Assembly (NCBI GenBank): GCA_016195115.1
Contig: JACQAI010000291.1
Location: 1-12,193 of the forward strand
Reading direction: 5' to 3'
DNA from: Pseudomonadota bacterium
GTDB lineage: Bacteria; Pseudomonadota; Alphaproteobacteria; Elsterales; Elsteraceae
Length of the DNA stretch: 12,193 bases
This document shows, in pieces, positions 4,295-10,941 of the stretch. The notes beneath the pieces are model-generated. The model worked only from the letters and a program-made list of their open reading frames with translations, did not search any database and was not told where the DNA came from. A program made the position numbers and the translations under genes. Positions within the stretch are counted from its first letter, which is position 1; each line of letters begins with the position of its first letter.

Positions 4295-7096
4295 TCAAGG
4301 CTGCGCGAGCGCACCGCGCAGGGCGTCGAGTTCCTTGAGGTTCTCGGGCCGCTTCTTGGTCAAGCCCCAGATGTATCCAGCGATCTCCTCCGACAGGACC
4401 CAGTTCAAAGGGACGTCGTTGTCCGCGTCGGAATACAGGTACAGGTGGAAGAACGCCCGTTTGGGGCAGTACCGGCTCACCGCGTCTTGCAGCGCAACCT
4501 GGGTATGACCACCGCGTACCGCATAGACCCCGATCAGCGGCACGAGCGCCTGGACGGGGCGGGTTTGGCCACGTGACTCGCCGGGGTCATCGGGCGGACT
4601 GTCGCAGCGCAGCACCAGCGGGTCCGTCTCGGCGTCCGCGGTGGCCTGGACCACGATCGGCTCAACGCGGCGGTCACCGAGCGCGCGCGGTCTCCCGAGC
4701 CAGCGCGCGAGGTCGAGCGCGGTCTGCAGGCCCTCGTTCTCGAAATAGCCGCCGTCGATCACCTGGGTCGGAAATTTCAGCGAGCTGCCGGACTTCGGCG
4801 CGAGCTCTCCGGACGGGCTCAAGAACGGGAAGCGGGACGTGTTGTTGATCGCGGTCGAGATCGCGACATCCGCCTGGAGCAGGTGGAGGAGGTCGCGCCC
4901 ACCGGGGAATTGCCAATCCCCGGCCGTGGCAACGCGGAACGGGATCGTGAGCACGCGGCCGCCGTTCTGCGCATCGGTGCCGTTGGCGATCCACACCGGG
5001 CCGCGGCCGGTCGCGCCGCCGAGCGCGAGGAACGGCTGCGACAGTCCCAGGGGTCTGCCGGCCTTCCAGCTGCCCTCGCCGCCCTCGGCGATGATCGCCG
5101 ACCAGTTCTTCTCGAAGGCGCGCTCGAGCGCCTCCGCGCGATCACCGCCGCGGACCTCATCCAAGTTGAGCGCGCGCCGCACGAAATAGGCAGGGATCCC
5201 GAACAGGGCCCGCGGCACGTCGCCGAATAGCGCCCCCGACAAGGCCGGCCCGAGCGCGTCACGCCGCCCGATCTGGATGAATGCCCTCTCCTGCTCTTCC
5301 TTCGCCGCCGCGGCCAGTCGGCAGCCCTTGCCGGGCGGACTCGCTTTGTCATCCTGGCCGGCGAGCGTGGCGAGATAAGCCGCAGCACCGAGCGAGCCAC
5401 CGGACACCGAGCTGATCGCGAACACGGCGGTGCCGTGGTCCGCGGCGATGCGGTCGACCGCCGCCAGCACCCCAGCGCCCCACAGCCCGGCGCGCGACGC
5501 GCCGCCCGAGACCGCGACGATGATCGGGCGCACGGGCCCGTCCTTGTTGGGCAAGCAGTTGGCCGCCCACTCGGCAAAGACGTGCTCGAGCAGCTTGCGG
5601 TCGTTCGGCTGCATCACCGGCTTGCCCACCAGCCGGACGCCGTGCAGCGGGACCAGGGTCGGGGTCAGGATGACGACGAGGACCAGCGCGAGGAATAGCG
5701 GCGGTCGGCGCAGCTGCCATGCGATGCCGAACAGCGTGCCGCCGAGCCGCACCCGGTCGGCAGCGTAGGAGAGCACCGTCAAGGGTCCGATCGCCAGCGC
5801 GATCGCGAACAGCGCCGCCGCTGGCCCGGGCAGCCAGTAGCCGAGCCACTGGGACACCGACATGTCCTCGAGAATCAGGGTTTCGACCACGCCAAAGAGG
5901 AACGCGATCGCCGCGACACCGAGCAGGAAGCGGGCAAACCCCGCGCCGAGCGGCGCGTGCCGGATCAAGGCGTCGTGCGTCCGCCACAGGCCGCGCAAGA
6001 GGACCGGCAACCAACCGGGAACCGGCGTCTTGGGACCCCGGCTGCGCGTCAGGTCCGCGCGCTTGAGATACTTCTCCTGCAACGTCAGGCGATGGTGCAG
6101 CAGGCGGGCGCCGGCCCAGGTCCAGACCGCAACGATCGCCAGGGTCACCCAGGCATGGCTGCGTAAAGCGGCGATCACGCCAATCGCGCCGACCGCCCAG
6201 AACAGCAGGTGCGGCACGCGTGCAAACGCGCTGTCGTCGATCGGGCGCGGCTCGTGGACGCCGCGCGTGGCCAACGCGGCGCGCGCGGCGCGGTCGTCGC
6301 CGACGCCCGCGCGCGCCGACAGCACCGCGCGGCTCCAGTGCCACGCGCACAATGCCACCAGGAGAAGCGTGAGGTGGAAGGTGATGGCGGACCACAGACC
6401 GGGCCCTCCCCAGGAGAACTCCGCGAGCATGTCGGCGGTCTGCGGCGGCAGCGCCAACGCGATCGCGGTCAGCACCAGGAGGCCGGTGGCCGCCCGCGCG
6501 GTGCGCAGCAGCGACGCCCAGGACGCAATGCCGCCTCCGTCCGCCCGCTTGAGCTCCTTGGCGTGGCCGTACAAGGAGACCCAAAGCGACCATAGGATCA
6601 GCACGAACTTGGCGGTCGCCGCGATCGACGTGGCAGTCGGCAGGATGCTCCCGCCCATGTTGTTCAGCATCAGGAGCAGACCGATGTCCTCGATGATGTC
6701 GAGCGCACCGGCGAGCAGACCCAGCACGGCCGCGCGGCGCGCCCGGCGCGCCAGGCCCGGATCCGTCGGTTCCACCCGGGTGGCGGCCGTCCGGCCGAGC
6801 CAGAACAGCAGCGACGCGTAGGCGGCAATGAACGGGACGTCGATCCAGACCTGGACGATCGCTCGGCAGTTGTTCGGCACATTCCAGACCTGGACGATCG
6901 CTTGGCAGTCTTGCGACACGTTCCAGGACTTGATGATCGGGTCGGCAATGTTGGAGTGCCAGGCGAGCTCGAGGGAGACGATGCCTTGCGGCGCGGCGGC
7001 CGTTACCAGGTCGGCACCCTGCCTCGCCAGGTAGAGCATCAATCCGACCGTGGCGATGAAGAGGAGCAGGCCGAGCCAGCGTGTCGCGGCACTCAT
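4295..7096 (-). CDS. Multi-pass membrane protein with C-terminal patatin-like lipase domain
   Basis: 933 residues. The N-terminal half is polytopic: hydrophobic segments near 6-24, 88-101, 122-144, 156-176, 202-217, 233-257, 297-312, 316-333, 386-408, 418-444 and 465-484. The C-terminal part (about 523-900) is patatin-like: a glycine-rich oxyanion element VSGGASRAG (529-537), a nucleophile elbow SSVSGGSLG with Ser565, and DGGYFENEG (781-789) with the dyad Asp781. Patatins are acyl hydrolases of lipids, so a membrane-anchored lipase or phospholipase is likely; the substrate is unknown. The elbow has Ser rather than Gly at the first position of GxSxG, seen in some bacterial patatins. Residues 50-88 hold about three copies of a 13-residue repeat. 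The start at 7096 has GGGGGAG five nt upstream. No neighbour suggests a pathway, and convergent/tandem neighbours are separated by spacers, so it is probably transcribed alone. Confidence 0.86.
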   Translation of the reverse strand: MSAATRWLGLLLFIATVGLMLYLARQGADLVTAAAPQGIVSLELAWHSNIADPIIKSWNVSQDCQAIVQVWNVPNNCRAIVQVWIDVPFIAAYASLLFWLGRTAATRVEPTDPGLARRARRAAVLGLLAGALDIIEDIGLLLMLNNMGGSILPTATSIAATAKFVLILWSLWVSLYGHAKELKRADGGGIASWASLLRTARAATGLLVLTAIALALPPQTADMLAEFSWGGPGLWSAITFHLTLLLVALCAWHWSRAVLSARAGVGDDRAARAALATRGVHEPRPIDDSAFARVPHLLFWAVGAIGVIAALRSHAWVTLAIVAVWTWAGARLLHHRLTLQEKYLKRADLTRSRGPKTPVPGWLPVLLRGLWRTHDALIRHAPLGAGFARFLLGVAAIAFLFGVVETLILEDMSVSQWLGYWLPGPAAALFAIALAIGPLTVLSYAADRVRLGGTLFGIAWQLRRPPLFLALVLVVILTPTLVPLHGVRLVGKPVMQPNDRKLLEHVFAEWAANCLPNKDGPVRPIIVAVSGGASRAGLWGAGVLAAVDRIAADHGTAVFAISSVSGGSLGAAAYLATLAGQDDKASPPGKGCRLAAAAKEEQERAFIQIGRRDALGPALSGALFGDVPRALFGIPAYFVRRALNLDEVRGGDRAEALERAFEKNWSAIIAEGGEGSWKAGRPLGLSQPFLALGGATGRGPVWIANGTDAQNGGRVLTIPFRVATAGDWQFPGGRDLLHLLQADVAISTAINNTSRFPFLSPSGELAPKSGSSLKFPTQVIDGGYFENEGLQTALDLARWLGRPRALGDRRVEPIVVQATADAETDPLVLRCDSPPDDPGESRGQTRPVQALVPLIGVYAVRGGHTQVALQDAVSRYCPKRAFFHLYLYSDADNDVPLNWVLSEEIAGYIWGLTKKRPENLKELDALRGALAQP
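6845..6961. repeat. 39-bp tandem repeat, two good copies and one degraded
   Basis: Copies at 6845-6883 and 6884-6922 share an identical first 19 bases (CCAGACCTGGACGATCGCT, then C or T differing) and similar remainders; a third, more diverged unit follows at 6923-6961. The unit is 13 codons, so frame is kept. It encodes CQAIVQVWNVPN-N / CRAIVQVWIDVP with a weaker ADPIIKSWNVSQ before it, in the loop between the first two hydrophobic segments of the patatin-like membrane protein. Confidence 0.85.
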
Positions 7097-7298
7097 GCGA
7101 TCTCCCCCGCCAGCACGTTCACGGTTGCTTGCCGGTCACTGCGCGGCCGGCAGCGCGCGACCGGCAACATGGTCGAGCATGATCAAGGTCGGGATGAAAT
7201 TGCTTTTTACGATCGTAAGGGCGGGCGACCGGGGTTTGCCGGCTCGCTTGCCTCGAAGTGGCCGGGGCTCAGTCGGGCAAGCACCGTGCCGACGCGCG
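7097..7298. other. Spacer upstream of the patatin-like gene
   Basis: About 200 nt between the patatin-like gene and the end of the zinc-ribbon gene, both on the minus strand. It contains a perfect 12-bp palindrome TTACGATCGTAA (7207-7218) in an AT-richer patch with a T-run, but I could not find a convincing -35/-10 pair. No conserved reading frame is apparent. Confidence 0.4.
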
Positions 7299-7949
7299 TC
7301 AACCGGCGGTGAACTTGATCTCGAGGTCGGTGGCGCCGCGCGGCGGATCGGCGAGCTCGGCGCGGAAATTGGCGGTCTCGCCGGGCAGCAGCACCAGCAC
7401 GCCGGGGGTGAAGGTCCAGTTCTTGAGGTCCTGGTGCGCGGCGCTGCGCACCACCGCCTTGAGCCGCGGCACTTCGCGCGGGCGGTTTGAGACGTTGATC
7501 ACCGTCCCCTCGACCATGATCGCCGGCGGCCCGTCCTCGCGCCGCGTCGACGACACGTTGCGCAGCTCGAGCCCGGCGCCGACCGTCTCGACCGGCAGGC
7601 CGACGATGTCGTAGAGCCGGGCGGCGGGCGCCCACACCGCGACGATGTCGTCGCGGCCGGCGACCAGCCCGGCGCCACCGCCGAGCAGCACCGCCAGGAA
7701 GATCAGCCAGCCGGCCGCCTGGGAGCCGCGGGCCTGCGGCTGCGGGAACGCCGGCAGATTCGAGCCGGGCGGGATCGGACGCAGCGAATCGGGCGCCGGC
7801 TCGACATCGACCGGCTTCGGCATGTCGGCCGGCGGCGCCTGCATCCAGGTGTGCTTGCAGCTTGCGCAACGAACCATCCGGCCGGTCGGCCCCAGGGCCT
7901 TGGGATCGACGATGTAGCGGGCCGAGCAGGACGGACAGGTGACGATCAT
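7299..7949 (-). CDS. MJ0042-type zinc-ribbon membrane protein, DUF3426-like C-terminus
   Basis: 216 residues from ATG 7949. An N-terminal zinc ribbon has Cys5, Cys8, Cys28 and Cys31 (CPSC ... RCASC), starting immediately at MIVTCPSC as usual for the MJ0042/zinc_ribbon_5 family. A Pro-rich linker follows (38-72), then one transmembrane segment (about 79-98), then a beta-rich periplasmic domain containing MVEGTVINVSNRPREVP and PGETANFRAELADPP, which resembles the DUF3426 group. The function is not established. In many Alphaproteobacteria this gene sits divergently beside ftsE-ftsX, as here, which suggests an envelope or division role by association. The frame extends upstream to 8021, but the zinc-ribbon family begins at MIVTCP and the extension overlaps the promoter, so the shorter start is chosen. 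Confidence 0.88.
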   Translation of the reverse strand: MIVTCPSCSARYIVDPKALGPTGRMVRCASCKHTWMQAPPADMPKPVDVEPAPDSLRPIPPGSNLPAFPQPQARGSQAAGWLIFLAVLLGGGAGLVAGRDDIVAVWAPAARLYDIVGLPVETVGAGLELRNVSSTRREDGPPAIMVEGTVINVSNRPREVPRLKAVVRSAAHQDLKNWTFTPGVLVLLPGETANFRAELADPPRGATDLEIKFTAG

Positions 7950-7982
7950 GCGCCTGGTAGTCGTTTTATCGTTGTTGCCGCC

Positions 7983-8011
7983 TTTATAGGTGTTGTCGCC
8001 GGTTCGGGCAA
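7983..8011 (-). promoter_or_regulatory. Sigma-70-type promoter of the zinc-ribbon gene
   Basis: On the minus strand TTGCCC (8011-8006), a 17-nt spacer, then TATAAA (7988-7983). Transcription would start near 7976 and leave a leader of about 27 nt before ATG 7949. The AT-rich box stands out strongly in this GC-rich DNA. Confidence 0.6.
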
Positions 8012-8142
8012 GAAAAGCCAAGCTGAATCAAGGGCGAGGCCAAAACGACGCCAAACCGGCGGCGCCCGCGCGCGGCCGTCGCCCGGCGGGTCAAGCGGTC
8101 CTCGCCGGCCCTCCGGCGCCATGGTAGGTTGCGCCCACAGCC

Positions 8143-8823
8143 ATGGTTCGCTTCGACAATGTCGGGATGCGTTACGGCTCCGGGCCGGAGGTGCTGCGCG
8201 ATATCTCCTTCGAGCTCGATCCCGGGTCGTTCCACTTCCTGACCGGCGCCAGCGGCGCCGGCAAATCGACCCTGCTCCGGCTGCTCTATTTGGCGCAGCG
8301 CCCGACGCGCGGGCTGATCACCCTGTTCGACAAGGACCTCGCGACCCTGCCGCGCGACGAGTTCCCGGCGCTGCGCCGGCGCATCGGCGTGGTGTTCCAG
8401 GACTTCCGCCTGATCCAGCACCTGAGCGCGCTCGACAACGTCGCCTTGCCCTTGAAGGTCGCGGGCGCGCGCGACGACCAGATCCGCGAGCACGTGCGCG
8501 AGCTGCTCGGCTGGGTCGGGCTCGCCGAGCACGTCGACGCCAAGCCCGCGACCTTGTCGGGCGGCCAGCAGCAGCGCGTCGCGATCGCGCGCGCGGTGAT
8601 CGGTCGGCCGGCCCTGCTGCTCGCCGACGAGCCGACCGGCAACGTCGACGAGCGCATCGCCATTCGGCTCCTCTATCTGTTCGAGGAGCTCAACAAGATG
8701 GGCACCACGATCGTCGTCGCGACCCACAATGAACGGCTGATCTCGCGCTTCGACCATCCGGCCCTGCATCTCGACCGCGGCGAGCTGGTGGTGCGGCAGC
8801 CGGCGCGCACCGCCGCATCGTGA
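8143..8823 (+). CDS. ftsE: Cell division ATP-binding protein FtsE
   Basis: 226 residues, normal for FtsE. ABC ATPase motifs are all present: Walker A GASGAGKST (35-43), Q-loop Gln86 in VVFQDFRLI, signature LSGGQQQR (138-145), Walker B LLLADEPTGNVD (158-169) and H-loop His195 in ATHN. VVFQDFRLIQHLSALDNVALPL is characteristic of FtsE. It pairs with FtsX at the cytoplasmic membrane to form a transporter-like complex that activates periplasmic peptidoglycan hydrolases during division. The ftsX start follows 7 nt after the stop. The ATG at 8143 has no strong Shine-Dalgarno; an ATG at 8121 is out of frame and was not used. The gene begins the rightward envelope operon, divergent from the zinc-ribbon gene, sharing a gap of about 190 nt. 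Confidence 0.96.
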   Translation: MVRFDNVGMRYGSGPEVLRDISFELDPGSFHFLTGASGAGKSTLLRLLYLAQRPTRGLITLFDKDLATLPRDEFPALRRRIGVVFQDFRLIQHLSALDNVALPLKVAGARDDQIREHVRELLGWVGLAEHVDAKPATLSGGQQQRVAIARAVIGRPALLLADEPTGNVDERIAIRLLYLFEELNKMGTTIVVATHNERLISRFDHPALHLDRGELVVRQPARTAAS

Positions 8824-8830
8824 CCGCGCC

Positions 8831-9788
8831 ATGATCATTTCTAGACTCGGAGATTCATGGCTGCGGCTGACCGCGCGCAGCGATCTGCCGCTGCGCGGCG
8901 ACGACACCGGCCGCTTCCTGCCCTGGGTGGTCGCCGTGATGGTGTTCCTCGCCACGCTCGCCTGCGCCGCCGCGCTCGCGGTCGGCGCGGCAGCGAGCCG
9001 CTGGCAGAGCGACCTGAGCGGCAGCGCCACCGTGCAGGTCGCCGCGGTCGCCGGCGGTACCGGCAAGCGGCAGCGCCACCGTGCAGGTCGCCGCGGTCGC
9101 CGGCGGTACCGGCAATCTCGAGGCGCGCGTCGCCGCGGCGCTCGACCTGTTGCGCCGCACGCCGGGCATCCGGCGTGCCGATCCGATCTCAGCCGCGGCT
9201 GCGACGGCATTGCTCGAGCCGTGGCTCGGCAGCGCCGCAGCCTTGGCCGACCTGCCGATGCCGCGCCTGATCGACATCAGCTTCGACACCCATCAGGTCG
9301 ACACCGCGGCGCTCGGCCGGCAGCTTGCTTCAGCGGTTCCTGGCGCCAGCTTCGACGATCACCGGCGCTGGATCGAAGGCCTGGCGGCGATCGCGCGCTG
9401 GGTCATCATGGTCGCCATCGGCATCGTGCTGCTGGTCGGTGGCGTCGCGGCGCTGTCGGTGATCTTCGCGGTGCGCAGCGGCCTGGCGGTGCATCGCGAG
9501 GTCATCGAGGTCCTGCACCTGATCGGCGCGCGCGACGACTACATCGCCAACAACTTCGCGCGCCACACCTTGTGGACCGGCCTGCGCGGCGGCGCCATCG
9601 GCTCGGTGCTGGCGCTCGCCAGCCTGATCGCGCTGGCGTGGCTCGGCCGCGACATGGCGCCCGGCATGCTGCCCGGCCTCAAGCTGGAGGCGCTCGACTG
9701 GGTGCTGCTCGCGCTGCTGACGCCGCTGGCCGCGATCCTGGCGGCGCTGACCGCGCGCTCGACCGTGCTGAGCGCGCTGGCCCGCTCA
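8831..9788 (+). pseudogene. ftsX: Cell division protein FtsX, frameshifted by a 49-bp tandem duplication and lacking its own stop
   Basis: From ATG 8831 the first frame gives the N-terminus and transmembrane segment 1 (FLPWVVAVMVFLATLACAAALAV), then ...SGSATVQVAAVAGGTG. At 9067 an exact repeat of the previous 49 bp shifts the frame; deleting one copy restores GGTGNLEARVAAALDLL and a continuous FtsX. The rest, readable in the frame of 9081, has the periplasmic part, TM2 WVIMVAIGIVLLVGGVAALSV, the FtsX-typical HREVIEVLHLIGARDDYIANNFARH, TM3 AIGSVLALASLIALAWLG and TM4 WVLLALLTPLAAILAALTA. The match ends at about LSALAR (9782), where sequence switches to the HAD gene without an FtsX stop. FtsX is the membrane half of the FtsEX complex. 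Two separate defects in a gene seldom dispensable suggest assembly error, though a genuine mutant cannot be excluded. Confidence 0.88.
9018..9115. repeat. Exact 49-bp tandem duplication inside ftsX
   Basis: Copies at 9018-9066 and 9067-9115 are identical, each beginning GCGGCAGCGCCACCGTGCAG and ending GGTACCGGCAA. 49 is not a multiple of three, so the duplication changes frame. Identity is perfect over the full unit and stops abruptly at both ends, so it is either very recent or artificial. Confidence 0.97.
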
Positions 9789-10201
9789 AGGTCGCGGTGG
9801 TCAGCAACCAGTCGGTGGTCGGGCGCGGCATCATCGACCAGACGCAGCTCGACGCGATCCACGCCAGCCTGGCGGCCCGCCTGGCGGCGGGCGGCGCCGC
9901 GCTCGACGCACTCTTGTTCGCGCCCGACGCGCCCGACCGCGCAACCGACCGGCGCAAGCCGGGACCCGGCATGCTGCGCGAGGCGCTGGCCAGATTCGTC
10001 GTTGAGCCGCGCGACGCCGTGATGATCGGCGACCAGCCGACCGACGCGGAAGCGGCGCGGCGCGCCGGCGTCGCCTTCGTGCTGGTGCGCACCGGCAAGG
10101 GCCGCGCCACCGAGGCAAGTCTGCCGGCCGGGCGCGCGATCGCCGCGTTCGACGATCTCGCCGCCGCGGTCGCCGCCCTGCTCGACGGGGCGCCGGCGTG
10201 A
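9782..10201 (+). pseudogene. HAD-IIIA (GmhB-like) phosphatase fragment, N-terminus missing
   Basis: Recognisable from PLKVAVVSNQSVVGRGIID onward to the stop at 10199-10201. HAD motif II is VVSNQS, the KPGPGM motif follows at about 9957, and motif IV is MIGDQPTDAEAARRAG (10021 on). The nucleophile motif DxDGT and about 40 residues around it, expected before this point, are absent because the sequence joins directly to the end of ftsX. GmhB-like enzymes dephosphorylate heptose bisphosphate for LPS; this one also lacks the CxC cysteine cluster of zinc-binding GmhB (it reads FAPDAPDRATDRRKPGPGM), so the substrate is uncertain. The frame happens to match that of the ftsX start codon, so a gene caller may report a spurious 456-residue fusion. 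The stop overlaps the GTG start of the next gene (GTGA). Confidence 0.78.
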
Positions 10202-10857
10202 ACGCGACCTGGCTCCGGCGCCACGATCCGCAGCTGCTCGGGCGGCGCCAGAAGCTCGGCGTCATCGCGCTCGGCGTCGTCGTGCTGGTGCTGCTCTACG
10301 GTGCCGGCCTGCTGCGCTTCGCCGACGCGCTGCCGAGCGCGGTCGCCGATCCGACCAGCGAGACCGACGCCATCGTGGTGCTGACCGGCGGCAGCCAGCG
10401 CCTGACCAGCGCGTTCGAGCTGCTGGCCGACAAGCGCGCGTACTGGCTGTTCGTGTCGGGGGTCAATCGCGAGACCGACCTCGCGCGCTTGCCCGGCGCG
10501 GCCGCGCTGGCGCCCGAGGTGCTGGCGTGCTGCGTCGTGATCGGCCGCGCCGCCGACGATACCATCGGCAATGCCGCCGAGACCGCCGCGTTCGCGCGCA
10601 GCCACGCGATTGCGTCGCTGCGCCTCGTCACCGCGAGCTACCACATGCCGCGCAGCCTGCTCGAGCTGAAGCGCGCGCTGCCCGGTGTGCGCATCGTCGC
10701 GCATCCGGTGTTCCCCGCCGGCTTCCGCCAGGACGACTGGTGGCGCTGGCCGGGCAGCGCCAGCCTGGTCGTGCTCGAGTACAACAAATACATCGCCGCG
10801 CGCGTGCGCCACGCGCTCGCCGACTTCGTCATGGGCACCCGCGCCGGCACCGATTGA
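10198..10857 (+). CDS. YdcF family (DUF218) membrane-anchored protein
   Basis: 219 residues. One N-terminal transmembrane helix (about 20-40) is followed by a DUF218 domain: DAIVVLTGGSQRLTSAFELL (57-76), LFVSGV (84-89), DDTIGNAAETAAFA (120-133) and LRLVTASYHMPRSLLELKRALPG (141-163), the usual order of the YdcF/SanA/ElyC family. Family members act in envelope integrity and, for ElyC, peptidoglycan or lipid-carrier metabolism; the biochemical reaction is not settled. The start is GTG at 10198, overlapping the HAD stop in a GTGA arrangement typical of translational coupling. Its place after ftsEX and before an acyltransferase is common in Alphaproteobacteria and supports an envelope role. Confidence 0.88.
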   Translation: MNATWLRRHDPQLLGRRQKLGVIALGVVVLVLLYGAGLLRFADALPSAVADPTSETDAIVVLTGGSQRLTSAFELLADKRAYWLFVSGVNRETDLARLPGAAALAPEVLACCVVIGRAADDTIGNAAETAAFARSHAIASLRLVTASYHMPRSLLELKRALPGVRIVAHPVFPAGFRQDDWWRWPGSASLVVLEYNKYIAARVRHALADFVMGTRAGTD

Positions 10858-10886
10858 GCCACGGTGATGCACAGCGCTCGCGCCTC

Positions 10887-10932
10887 CTCCAACCGTCATG
10901 CTCGGGCCAAGCCCGAGCATGACGGGTTGGAG
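10887..10932. repeat. Long near-perfect intergenic palindrome
   Basis: Left arm 10887-10907 (CTCCAAC-CGTCATGCTCGGGC) pairs with right arm 10911-10932 (GCCCGAGCATGACG-G-GTTGGAG), giving 21 base pairs with one bulged G at 10925 and a 3-nt CAA loop. It lies between ydcF-like and plsC-like genes. The CGTCATGCTCGGGC core resembles palindromic intergenic repeats I recall as frequent in alphaproteobacterial genomes. In RNA it would be a very stable hairpin that could attenuate readthrough or stabilise the upstream mRNA. Confidence 0.9.
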
Positions 10933-10941
10933 CTGCAGCCG

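Noticed and set aside
4207..4338. Small secreted peptide starting MMRLAGIAAVVA
   Set aside because: Only the first dozen residues look like a signal peptide; the rest is Pro/Arg-rich and overlaps the convergent patatin-like gene, and there is no clear ribosome binding site.
5349..6593. Minus-strand open frame of 414 codons in another frame of the patatin-like gene
   Set aside because: Arg/Ala/Pro-rich out-of-frame reading; the overlapping 933-codon frame has membrane segments and catalytic motifs.
8101..8142. Promoter for ftsE around TAGGTT (8125-8130)
   Set aside because: The -10-like hexamer has no acceptable -35 partner at 16-18 nt, so it was not called.
8831..10201. Apparent 456-residue FtsX-HAD fusion protein
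   Set aside because: Between 9067 and about 9782 this frame is out of phase with the FtsX homology (Arg/His-rich nonsense); the apparent continuity results from the 49-bp duplication and the junction deletion.
10864..10941. Upstream GTG start for the PlsC-like protein
   Set aside because: It would translate through the 10887-10932 palindrome and add a polar stretch foreign to the family; ATG 10942 has a ribosome binding site and begins at the membrane helix.
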